Assembly (NCBI GenBank): GCA_011330645.1
Contig: DRQB01000131.1
Span: 1 to 20,433, forward strand
DNA from: Campylobacterota bacterium
GTDB taxonomy: Bacteria; Campylobacterota; Campylobacteria; Campylobacterales; Sulfurovaceae
Direction: 5' to 3'
DNA length: 20,433 nucleotides
Shown: piece after piece, positions 1 to 6,244 of the stretch
How the letters are laid out: the number at the start of each line of letters is the position of its first letter
Numbering within the stretch: the stretch's first letter is position 1
Notes under the pieces: generated by a model
The model's input: the letters and a program-made list of their open reading frames with translations, nothing else
Database searches by the model: none
Told to the model about the DNA's origin: nothing
Program-made: the position numbers and the translations under genes

Positions 1-38
1 GCATGAAATGTGCAGCTGGTAAATGTGGAGGAAAATAG
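1..38 (+). CDS. C-terminal end of an unknown protein, cut by the window edge
   Basis: An open frame runs from the window edge to a TAG at 36-38 and ends in MKCAAGKCGGK. The two cysteines spaced by glycine and lysine (KC-x3-KCG) resemble the cysteine-containing tails of small metal- or thiol-binding exported proteins, but this is too little to name a family. The ATG at 3-5 is more likely internal than a start, because only 11 residues would follow. The strong hairpin at 71-97 would suit the end of this transcription unit. Confidence 0.4.
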   Translation, partial: MKCAAGKCGGK

Positions 39-70
39 GGCAGTTAAACCCTACTTCTAACACTATAACT

Positions 71-97
71 TAACTTTAGTCACCCTGACTAAAGTTA
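71..97 (+). terminator. Perfect 12-bp inverted repeat, probable terminator hairpin
   Basis: Positions 71-82 (TAACTTTAGTCA) are the exact reverse complement of 86-97, separated only by CCC. In RNA this is a stable hairpin 33 bases after the stop codon at 36-38. The sequence after it (TTAAGCTTTCTATTT) is T-rich but lacks a clean T run, so a bidirectional or weak terminator is likely. A protein-binding palindrome upstream of the gene at 148 is the alternative. Confidence 0.55.
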
Positions 98-147
98 TTA
101 AGCTTTCTATTTACTATTATGGATTACAATAAATCAAAGGATTTTAA

Positions 148-588
148 ATGAGTAAAGAAAATTTATTACGTATTTCACTTTTTGTCTCTGTACTGGTATT
201 TAACCCTGTAGTGGCTGAGACGCTTAAACCTATAGCAAATGTACAAACCCAACAAGAAACCAGAGTGTCTACAAGCATCGCCAAAGTTTTACATAAACGT
301 GGACTAGATGAAGATGCAGCCAAAAAGATAAGCCAAGAGTTTGTAGCGGATGATGAAGAGCTTTTTGCAAGTATGATAGAAAACCTACTTAATGGATGTA
401 AAGACATAAGTAAAGATGAATTACTTACTTACTTGAGTAATGAAGCTTTATTTAGAAAAAGTGTGAACTTTGAGAGTTATGACCAGCTTGTAGCTATGAC
501 AAGTAAGATAAAACAAAAAGCATTAGATGAAGTGACACTTAGAGAACTTCAAATGATTGCAAAAGAAAATAGACAGCTTTTAGCATAG
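148..588 (+). CDS. Small exported protein of unknown function
   Basis: I do not recognise this 146-residue protein. It begins with a short charged stretch and a hydrophobic segment (about residues 6-22) ending in VVA-ET, which looks like a Sec signal peptide, so the mature protein is probably periplasmic. The rest is charged and mostly helical in appearance, with a single cysteine in NGCKD and many Lys/Glu/Asp/Leu residues. AAAGGA lies eight to nine bases before the ATG and supports the start. It stands alone, between the hairpin at 71-97 and a terminator-like hairpin overlapping its stop codon, so it is probably monocistronic. Confidence 0.75.
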   Translation: MSKENLLRISLFVSVLVFNPVVAETLKPIANVQTQQETRVSTSIAKVLHKRGLDEDAAKKISQEFVADDEELFASMIENLLNGCKDISKDELLTYLSNEALFRKSVNFESYDQLVAMTSKIKQKALDEVTLRELQMIAKENRQLLA

Positions 589-600
589 CGATATGCTTTT
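582..600 (+). terminator. Terminator hairpin overlapping the stop codon
   Basis: AGCATA at 582-587 pairs with TATGCT at 592-597 around a GCGA (GNRA-type) loop, and TTT follows directly. The stem contains the TAG stop of the gene ending at 588. Six base pairs is short for an intrinsic terminator, but position and T tract fit. Confidence 0.5.
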
Positions 601-1136
601 GCCTGTTTATAAAGTTATAAATATCTATTGATTAACATAATATAAATTCTATTAAAAAAGTAAGTCTCTTCTCTCTAGTATAATCTTACAACGACAAAAT
701 GGTTTTTAAAAATGGAAAAAATTAGGTTTAGCCTTTTGTGTCTAAAATGCAAAAATGTATATTTTGGTAAATGAGTAAATTTGATCCCCCCCTATGATTT
801 TGACTTCATTTAAAAAGAGCACTATTTTTAAAATTTATAAATGATTGAATTTCCAATTCATGCATTTAATGATTTAAATATTTTTATAATGTTTTGTTCT
901 TTCATTTTCTATCTCTGATTTTGGTTTTTATTTTACGGATATGTATTTATGAAATTTTTATCAATACTTAGGTTTTCTAGCCTCTCTTGTCACCATAATT
1001 TTTAATTGATTTATTTGTAAATATGATATTAAATAGTATAAAGATGGTATCTTCTTTCTTCTATGGTACGGTTACTTCAAAATAAAACTACAAACCTCTA
1101 AACCTTCGAAAAATAGGGCTACAAATGACATTTGGT
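601..1136. other. AT-rich stretch without a convincing gene
   Basis: Very AT-rich. The only frames I could follow are short and lack a ribosome-binding site, for example a 20-codon frame from the ATG at about 712 (MEKIRFSLLCLKC...) and an 18-codon frame from about 949. A run of seven C at 786-792 stands out against the base composition. A small imperfect palindrome, TGAATT-TCC-AATTCA, lies at 846-860. The stretch may hold gene remnants or an untranslated RNA, but nothing here supports a specific call. Confidence 0.5.
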
Positions 1137-1275
1137 GAACAAATGTTCTTGAAAGATATATGAATATTTCCAATTTAAGAACACTTGTTCACATACTAAA
1201 GATAAGGATTCAATATTAAAGAACAAATGTTCATTAATATTGAATGCCTTCTCTTGACTTATGAACAATTGTTCA
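1137..1275. promoter_or_regulatory. Four palindromic operators spaced exactly 42 bp apart
   Basis: The pattern GAACA-NN-TGTTC occurs at 1137-1148 (centre AA), 1179-1190 (CT), 1221-1232 (AA) and 1263-1274 (AT). The start-to-start distance is 42 bp each time, which is four turns of B-DNA, so all four sites face the same side of the helix. The last one is a perfect 14-bp palindrome, TGAACAATTGTTCA (1262-1275), and lies inside the tetR promoter. Symmetry, size and position fit binding sites of the TetR protein encoded just downstream. Cooperative binding or DNA wrapping is an inference from the phasing. Confidence 0.8.
1204..1250. repeat. Long imperfect palindrome centred on the third operator
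   Basis: ATTCAATATTAA at 1208-1219 is the exact reverse complement of 1234-1245, and the operator at 1221-1232 sits at its centre, flanked by a single A on each side. AAGG (1204-1207) and CCTT (1247-1250) extend the symmetry after one bulged G at 1246. The whole element could extrude as a cruciform or form a long RNA hairpin. It ends three bases before the -35 box of tetR. Confidence 0.75.
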
Positions 1276-1282
1276 CTATAAT
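1254..1282 (+). promoter_or_regulatory. Sigma-70 promoter of tetR with operator in its spacer
   Basis: TTGACT at 1254-1259 and TATAAT at 1277-1282 are separated by 17 bases. The perfect palindrome at 1262-1275 fills this spacer, so a bound repressor would block RNA polymerase directly. Transcription would start near 1289. The ribosome-binding site AAAGGAG at 1289-1295 precedes the ATG at 1301. Confidence 0.8.
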
Positions 1283-1300
1283 ATCACTAAAGGAGCATTT

Positions 1301-1954
1301 ATGAACGAGCAGAGCGTCAATACTCCCCTATCTAAGGGAAGTAAAACGAAAGAGAAAATACTTAAAACGGCACTCAAACTCTTCTCAGAGAAGGGATATA
1401 AGGCTACCACAGTAAGAGATATAGCAGGTGCTATGGGAGTGAAGCAAAGTGCTCTGTATAACCACTTTAAGAACAAAGATGAGATACTTGAGACGCTTAT
1501 AAGCAATCTTACCTCCTCTGCGATAGTTACTTTGTTTGATGATAAAGACACTCAAGAGCCCAAAAACCAAGGGAAAGCCCTATTGGCAAGTATTGGTACT
1601 ACTTTTAAGCTTTTAGGCTTTGACGGGCAAAATGAGGCACTTTATAAGCTACTTATGCAAGAGATCTTCCGTAATGAGCGTATAAGAGAGATATATAATG
1701 AACATTTTTACCAGGAGAACGTGAAAAAGCTCTCAGGACTCTTCTTTGGGATGATGCAGGAGGAGTTGATTAAGTCCTCGGACCCCCTATTGTTGGCAAA
1801 TGAGTTCTTTTCTCCACTCTTTTTTTATCAGATGCAGGTTACTTTGCTAAAATTAGACAAGAAATCGACTTCTTCAGTTGTTTCGATGTTTGAGAAACAT
1901 GTAGATTATTTTTGGGATAATATTAAGTTGGAGAAACAAGAGACGCTATTTTAG
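1301..1954 (+). CDS. TetR/AcrR-family transcriptional regulator
   Basis: This 217-residue protein has the usual TetR layout. An N-terminal helix-turn-helix domain spans about residues 12-60 (KEKILKTALKLFSEKGY, TTVRDIAGAMGVKQSALYNHF), followed by a divergent all-helical ligand-binding domain. TetR proteins bind DNA palindromes as dimers and release them on binding a small molecule. The ligand cannot be told from the sequence. The start is supported by AAAGGAG five bases upstream. A palindrome inside its own promoter and three further copies upstream make autorepression very likely. The methyltransferase and DUF2238 genes follow on the same strand and may share its message, though a TATAAT at 1955-1960 could give them a promoter of their own. 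Confidence 0.92.
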   Translation: MNEQSVNTPLSKGSKTKEKILKTALKLFSEKGYKATTVRDIAGAMGVKQSALYNHFKNKDEILETLISNLTSSAIVTLFDDKDTQEPKNQGKALLASIGTTFKLLGFDGQNEALYKLLMQEIFRNERIREIYNEHFYQENVKKLSGLFFGMMQEELIKSSDPLLLANEFFSPLFFYQMQVTLLKLDKKSTSSVVSMFEKHVDYFWDNIKLEKQETLF

Positions 1955-2007
1955 TATAATGCTAAATAATATCAATATGATTAAAATTAAAAAATATGGA
2001 GAATATA

Positions 2008-2616
2008 ATGAAAAATAAAGAAGATTTATTTGCCCATAAATCAAAATCTTGGGATATGAACTCAAAACGGGTACAGAACGCCAAAGGCATTGCCGAATTA
2101 ATAGTAAAAAATATAAAACTAGATAAATCTATGGAAATTATGGATTTTGGAGCGGGAACTGGGCTTTTGAGTTACTTTGTGGCACCCTACGTAAAAAAGA
2201 TAGTCGCAGTAGATAACTCCCCTTCTATGCTTTTAGAGTTTCAAAGTAAATGTGATGCGTTTGTCTGTGAAACAGAGGTGATAGAGAAAGATTTGAGTAT
2301 AGAGAGCTTGGAAAGAAGTTTTGATGGCATCATCTCTTCAATGACCATACACCATTTAGAAGATATCATCGCCCTCTTTGCAAAACTTTATGCCATGTTA
2401 GAAGATGGTGGGTTCATAGCCATCGCGGACTTAGACTCTGAAGATGGAAGCTTTCACTCTGATAATGCAGGCGTACATCACCATGGTTTTGACCGTGAAG
2501 CACTGCAACTCATCGCTGAAGAAGCAGGATTTAAAAATGTGAAGTTTGATACAGCGAGTACTATTGATAAGCCACATCGGACTTTTACAGTATTTTTAAT
2601 GACGGCAGAAAAATAG
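2008..2616 (+). CDS. SAM-dependent methyltransferase (class I)
   Basis: A small class I methyltransferase of about 202 residues with the Rossmann fold. Motif I is IMDFGAGTGLLSY, the acidic ribose-binding end of strand 2 is VAVDNSPSML, and SSMTIHHL fits the motif IV region. It resembles the UbiE/Methyltransf_11 group, but the substrate is not evident. An ATG at 1996 is in frame. I prefer the ATG at 2008, because TGGAG (1997-2001) sits six bases before it while the upstream ATG overlaps that site. The stop codon is directly followed by the ATG of the DUF2238 gene, so the two are probably translationally coupled. The unusual run HSDNAGVHHHGFDRE near residue 150 is histidine-rich and lies where substrate-contacting loops occur in relatives. 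Confidence 0.85.
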   Translation: MKNKEDLFAHKSKSWDMNSKRVQNAKGIAELIVKNIKLDKSMEIMDFGAGTGLLSYFVAPYVKKIVAVDNSPSMLLEFQSKCDAFVCETEVIEKDLSIESLERSFDGIISSMTIHHLEDIIALFAKLYAMLEDGGFIAIADLDSEDGSFHSDNAGVHHHGFDREALQLIAEEAGFKNVKFDTASTIDKPHRTFTVFLMTAEK

Positions 2617-3216
2617 ATGAAATATGTATGGCTAGGTCTCTTTTTTGGGGTACTATTTTGGTCAGGGCTGCACCCTAAAGATATGTTTACATGGTTTTTG
2701 GAAGTCATTCCTGCTTTGATAGGTTTTGTAATCATTGTATTTACCTATAAAAAATTCCCTCTCACTCCTCTGCTTTATACATTGATACTCGTGCATATGA
2801 TTATTTTAATGGTAGGTGGGCACTACACGTATGCTGGAGTACCTCTCTTTGACTATATAAAAGAGGTTTTTGACCAGACACGTAACAACTATGATAAGGT
2901 AGGACATTTGGCACAAGGGTTTGTCCCTGCGATACTTGCCAGAGAGATACTGATACGTAAAGAGATAGTCCATGCATCACAATGGTGGTTAAATTATATA
3001 ATATTAAGTATTGTTTTGGCTTTTTCTGCATTTTATGAGCTTGTGGAGTGGTGGGTAGCCCTGGCAACAGGAGATGATGCAGAGGCTTTTTTAGGTACAC
3101 AAGGGTACGTTTGGGATACCCAGTCAGATATGATGTATGCCCTTATAGGAGGTATCAGTGCCCTGATACTTTTGAGTCGTTGGCATGACAAACAACTCAA
3201 ACGGTTTAGTGCTTAG
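2617..3216 (+). CDS. DUF2238 (YjdF-like) inner-membrane protein
   Basis: A 199-residue polytopic membrane protein with about five or six hydrophobic segments. It matches the DUF2238/YjdF family by length and by the conserved charged stretches between helices: HYTYAGVPLFDY, the RNNYDKVGHLAQGF motif, ELVEWWVA, and WDTQSDMMYALIGG. The function of the family is not established. Conserved Asp, His and Glu residues near the membrane surface suggest an active or metal site. It begins immediately after the stop codon of the methyltransferase, so the two gene products may act together. Its last 11 bases overlap the end of the convergent gene at 3206-3766. Confidence 0.85.
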   Translation: MKYVWLGLFFGVLFWSGLHPKDMFTWFLEVIPALIGFVIIVFTYKKFPLTPLLYTLILVHMIILMVGGHYTYAGVPLFDYIKEVFDQTRNNYDKVGHLAQGFVPAILAREILIRKEIVHASQWWLNYIILSIVLAFSAFYELVEWWVALATGDDAEAFLGTQGYVWDTQSDMMYALIGGISALILLSRWHDKQLKRFSA

Positions 3217-3766
3217 CTATCTCCGCTACAATGACTCCTCTGAGGTCACCCTCTTTAAAGTTGATAGCTTTATCCTGAGGATAAGCACTTTGTAATGCTT
3301 CCGTAATTTGTGATGAGAGTCTTCTACCATGACATTTTAAACAAACAGCTTGAGTAATGAGTGGTTTATAAACACGTGTCACATCTCCTTTTTCTACTAC
3401 TTTAATGTCTTTAGGTGAAAATGTTTTGTTATCTATGGCTTCTTGATAGGCATTCATTATTTTTTCATCAGTAGCATCAGGTTTATTTGTGCTTTCATTT
3501 CTGATTTTAAGTGCAGTTCTTCTGACTTTTGCATACACAGGAAGCTTTGCATTCACTTCTTGTGTAATTCTGTTGGCACTTCCTGTACAAAAAGCTAAGG
3601 CTTCAAGTCCACTAGGATCTTTTTGCATATGTGCTTTGAGTTCAGTTTTGAGTGCCCCACCTAACATTTTAATGTACTTGACCCCTTCTTGTTTGATAGA
3701 GAAATTTTCTGTTGCCATGGCAGAGCTTACCAGAAGTGCAGAGAGTAAAAGTGTATGTATTTTCAT
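3206..3766 (-). CDS. Periplasmic Tll0287-like (DUF3365) protein with haem motif
   Basis: This 186-residue protein starts with a signal peptide (MKIHTLLLSALLVSSAMA). The body matches the DUF3365/Tll0287-like family: a cysteine in LAFCTGSANRIT (C60), the VRRTALKIRNESTNKPD block, and a C-type haem site CLKCH at residues 142-146. In this family the domain binds haem and is thought to sense redox state or small ligands, either alone or as a sensor module. Here it is a stand-alone periplasmic protein. AAGGA lies eight bases before the ATG. It follows the methyltransferase gene at 3807-4727 on the same strand with a 40-bp gap, so co-transcription is possible. Its 3' end overlaps the convergent DUF2238 gene by 11 bp. 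Confidence 0.88.
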   Translation of the reverse strand: MKIHTLLLSALLVSSAMATENFSIKQEGVKYIKMLGGALKTELKAHMQKDPSGLEALAFCTGSANRITQEVNAKLPVYAKVRRTALKIRNESTNKPDATDEKIMNAYQEAIDNKTFSPKDIKVVEKGDVTRVYKPLITQAVCLKCHGRRLSSQITEALQSAYPQDKAINFKEGDLRGVIVAEIAKH

Positions 3767-3806
3767 TGAGCGTCCTTATATTTTTTATGATTATAGACTA
3801 AAAAGA

Positions 3807-4727
3807 TTAACTTATCTTAGTGGCAGTTAAAAATAAGTAATATTTTCCTGTAATGGTGACTCTATACTTTTTTTGTTGGAGGTATTTTTTTGCAAACATA
3901 ATGTCATTACATACTAAGCTCATTTCATTCATGCTGTAGTTTGGGGCTTTTGCGCCATAAATAAGTTCTCCCCCTATCCATCTGGAATTTGGAAAACCTA
4001 GGATAATAGCAGAATCTTTTTTTAAATACTGTTGAACAAGATGCATTAAAAAAGGTTTGTAGTCGATGCTTGGACTTTGGAGTGTACCGATACTTATGAG
4101 TAAGTCAAAAGTACTTAGTTTGAGAGTATCTAGCTCATTAATATCGGTTGCATAAAAGGTGACATTATTTTCTTTAAAGAGTCTCTTAGCCTGTGCTATA
4201 GCAGACTTTGAATGGTCAATACCCACAAAATTTAATTTTTCATATTCATTAGTATCTAAAGTCTTTTTGATGACTTCAAATTCATCACCTCTATTGATAC
4301 CAAGATTGAGTATGTTGGTTCTTTTTTCTACGTTTACATTTTTCAGGGCTTGTTGGTAATAATAAAAAAAGGCTGGTTCTTCCATTTTATGTATTTGAGA
4401 AAAATGTGAGTCTATGCCATATTTTTCATTTTCTTTATGGTCTGCATGAAAAGAACTTGTTTTAAGTTTTACATAGGTGAGCTGTATATGCTGCGTATCT
4501 ATAATTTTTGGAGTGAGCATTTTGCATAGTAAGATTTCTGCAAGATCAGACCATGCTTTGTATCCACGATACATATAGGTCTTTTCTTCTATTTCGACGT
4601 TGCTTCCTGCATAGGTATCTGAGATATCAGGATTTAAGACCATAAATGTACACATCTCATCTTTTTTGAGTGAGGATTGAAGTATGGGAAGTATTTCTTG
4701 CATGGTTTGCTTAGTAAATGTAATCAT
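3807..4727 (-). CDS. Class I SAM-dependent methyltransferase with unusual N-terminal region
   Basis: The C-terminal two-thirds of this 306-residue protein is a class I methyltransferase fold. NLGINRGDEFEVI stands in for glycine-rich motif I, followed by NFVGIDHSKSAIAQAKRLF, FYATDINEL and a motif IV-like FDLLISIGTL. The first 120 residues do not match anything I recognise. They include a cysteine-containing strand (DEMCTFMVLNPDIS) and a histidine-rich link (SSFHADHKENEKYG). The start at 4727 lacks a good ribosome-binding site, and an internal ATG at 4703 is no better. The upstream region to 4879 holds complementary segments that could form an alternative-structure leader for this gene. Substrate unknown. 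Confidence 0.75.
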   Translation of the reverse strand: MITFTKQTMQEILPILQSSLKKDEMCTFMVLNPDISDTYAGSNVEIEEKTYMYRGYKAWSDLAEILLCKMLTPKIIDTQHIQLTYVKLKTSSFHADHKENEKYGIDSHFSQIHKMEEPAFFYYYQQALKNVNVEKRTNILNLGINRGDEFEVIKKTLDTNEYEKLNFVGIDHSKSAIAQAKRLFKENNVTFYATDINELDTLKLSTFDLLISIGTLQSPSIDYKPFLMHLVQQYLKKDSAIILGFPNSRWIGGELIYGAKAPNYSMNEMSLVCNDIMFAKKYLQQKKYRVTITGKYYLFLTATKIS

Positions 4728-4757
4728 AGGTAAAAGTGTATCACAATTTAGTACAAG

Positions 4758-4841
4758 AACCTTCCTAATGTTTTAGGGAGGGAAAAAGAATGTTTAAGAA
4801 ACATCTTAATTAGGAAGGTTAATGTATAATAACCTTCTAAT
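4758..4841. promoter_or_regulatory. Complementary segments around a TATAAT box: operator or attenuator
   Basis: AACCTTCCTAAT (4758-4769) is the exact reverse complement of ATTAGGAAGGTT (4809-4820). The latter also pairs, with one bulge, with AACCTTCTAA at 4831-4840. The first segment can instead fold on the nearby TTAGGGAGG (4773-4781) into a nine-pair hairpin with a TGTT loop. A further hairpin, ATGTTT-AAG-AAACAT, lies at 4790-4804. TATAAT at 4825-4830, a possible -10 box for the plus-strand gene at 4880, sits between the second and third segments. The pairings exclude each other, as in attenuators, but repeated DNA-binding sites for a repressor would look the same. Confidence 0.5.
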
Positions 4842-4879
4842 GTGTACCTTGTGTGTACTTACCCAATCTTCTATGAGGA

Positions 4880-6121
4880 ATGATGATGCCAAACTATCAA
4901 CTTATCGTCATAGGTTCTGGTGCAGCAGGGATGATGGCGGCTATTACTGCAGCGCGTGAGGGTAAAAAAGTGCTGCTTTTAGAAAAACTTTCCAAGATAG
5001 GTGCAAAACTCAAAGCCACAGGCGGTGGGCGCTGTAACCTTACCAATACTTTGGACAACGAAGAGTTCATGCGACGTTTCGGACGGGATGGACGTTTTAT
5101 GTCTCCTGCGCTTGAATCTTTGGACTATAAAGCCTTGATGGCATTTTTTGCTGATATCGGTGTGGAGAGTCATGCGCCTGATGGGTACCGTGTTTTTCCT
5201 ATTACCCACTCCTCCTCGACTATCATTAACGCGATGGCACAGGAGATGCAAGATCTTGGGGTTGTCGTACTTTGTTCTCAAAAGGTAGAGAGTTTAGAGC
5301 ATGATGGTGTGAAGGTCACAGGTGTGGTGACAGAGACAGATACTTTTTGGGCAGAGGCTGTTGTCATCGCCACAGGTGGCATGGGCTACCCTGTACTGGG
5401 AGCGGAGGGAGATGGCTACCCTATGGCAGAGGCTGTGGGACATAAAGTCACAGACCTATACCCTGCGATGATGCCGCTCAAAGTCAAAGAGACTTGGGTG
5501 GAAAACTGTAGGGCTGACACCATCGCAAAGGTCGCTATACGTGTTGATATGAAAAAATATAAAAAACTTTCAGCCAAGGGTGATCTCATCTTTACCAAGG
5601 GTGGTATACGAGGCCCTGTGGTGCTAGACTTCTCCCGTGAGATTACACCCCTGCTTTCCAAGTTTGATGAAGTACCTGTACTTGCTAACTTTACCAAAGG
5701 GATGAATGAAGAGCAGATACGCCAACATTTTAAAAATGTATTAGAGAAAAATCCACATCAAACTACGTTGGAGTTACTGCTTACCCTACTGCCTGAGTCT
5801 GTGAGTTTAGAGTTGTGCAAACTGGCAGAGGTAGACCCAGTTTTAAGCCTAGCCAAACAAAAAGGTGCCAACAGAGACAAACTTATTCGCCTACTTGTCT
5901 GGACACCGCTTACCATCAACGGACATGACGGTTTCAAAATGGCGATGATTACCCGTGGTGGCATACACCTCAAAGAGATAGACCCCTACACGATGCAGAG
6001 TAAAAAGCTAGAGGGTTTGTACTTTTGTGGTGAAGTGATGAACATAGACGGCCCTTGTGGAGGGTACAACTTGCAATGGAGCTTTGCTAGTGGTCATTTG
6101 GCTGGGAAGTTGCAGAGTTAA
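4880..6121 (+). CDS. HI0933/YhiN-family FAD-dependent oxidoreductase
   Basis: A 413-residue flavoprotein of the HI0933 (YhiN, BaiN-like) family, of normal length. The FAD-binding GxGxxG is IGSGAAGMMAA (residues 12-22), with the family signature KATGGGRCNLTN soon after. ATGGMGYPVLG follows in the middle and the C-terminal flavin block is LYFCGEVMNIDGPCGGYN. Members are soluble flavoproteins. One branch reduces bile-acid intermediates, but the role of most, including E. coli YhiN, is unknown. Three ATG codons stand in a row (4880, 4883, 4886). GAGGA at 4875-4879 fits the third best, so the true protein may be two residues shorter. It seems to be a single gene, with its promoter in the segment at 4758-4841. 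Confidence 0.9.
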   Translation: MMMPNYQLIVIGSGAAGMMAAITAAREGKKVLLLEKLSKIGAKLKATGGGRCNLTNTLDNEEFMRRFGRDGRFMSPALESLDYKALMAFFADIGVESHAPDGYRVFPITHSSSTIINAMAQEMQDLGVVVLCSQKVESLEHDGVKVTGVVTETDTFWAEAVVIATGGMGYPVLGAEGDGYPMAEAVGHKVTDLYPAMMPLKVKETWVENCRADTIAKVAIRVDMKKYKKLSAKGDLIFTKGGIRGPVVLDFSREITPLLSKFDEVPVLANFTKGMNEEQIRQHFKNVLEKNPHQTTLELLLTLLPESVSLELCKLAEVDPVLSLAKQKGANRDKLIRLLVWTPLTINGHDGFKMAMITRGGIHLKEIDPYTMQSKKLEGLYFCGEVMNIDGPCGGYNLQWSFASGHLAGKLQS

Positions 6122-6164
6122 GCGGAGCATAACCAACTAGATAACGTCTTTTCTTTAGAATTTA

Positions 6165-6176
6165 GGGGCTAACCCC
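6165..6176. terminator. Short GC hairpin after the flavoprotein gene
   Basis: GGGG (6165-6168) and CCCC (6173-6176) enclose the loop CTAA, 43 bases after the stop codon. There is no T run on either strand next to it, so a role in transcription termination is only a guess from its position. Confidence 0.25.
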
Positions 6177-6186
6177 AAGTTTGAGC

Positions 6187-6232
6187 TAATACATAGGTAA
6201 TACATAGGTAATACAATATAAATAAGTATTGT
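6187..6232. repeat. Tandem 11-bp repeat and inverted repeat before the PycTM gene
   Basis: The unit TAATACATAGG occurs at 6187-6197 and 6198-6208, followed by a partial third copy, TAATACA (6209-6215). ACAATA (6213-6218) and TATTGT (6227-6232) then form an inverted repeat eight bases apart, with a TATAAA (6217-6222) within it that could be a -10 box. The arrangement lies directly upstream of the ribosome-binding site AGGAGGA (6234-6240), so it is a likely control region for the operon. Confidence 0.45.
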
Positions 6233-6244
6233 CAGGAGGATCCT

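Noticed and set aside
1137..1275. Regularly spaced repeats resembling a short CRISPR array
   Set aside because: The repeats are only 12-14 bp, palindromic and partly degenerate, one lies in a promoter spacer, and no cas genes are present. An operator array explains them better.
4979..5973. Minus-strand open frames within the flavoprotein gene
   Set aside because: They are antisense to a clear HI0933-family gene, with no recognisable domain or start signals.
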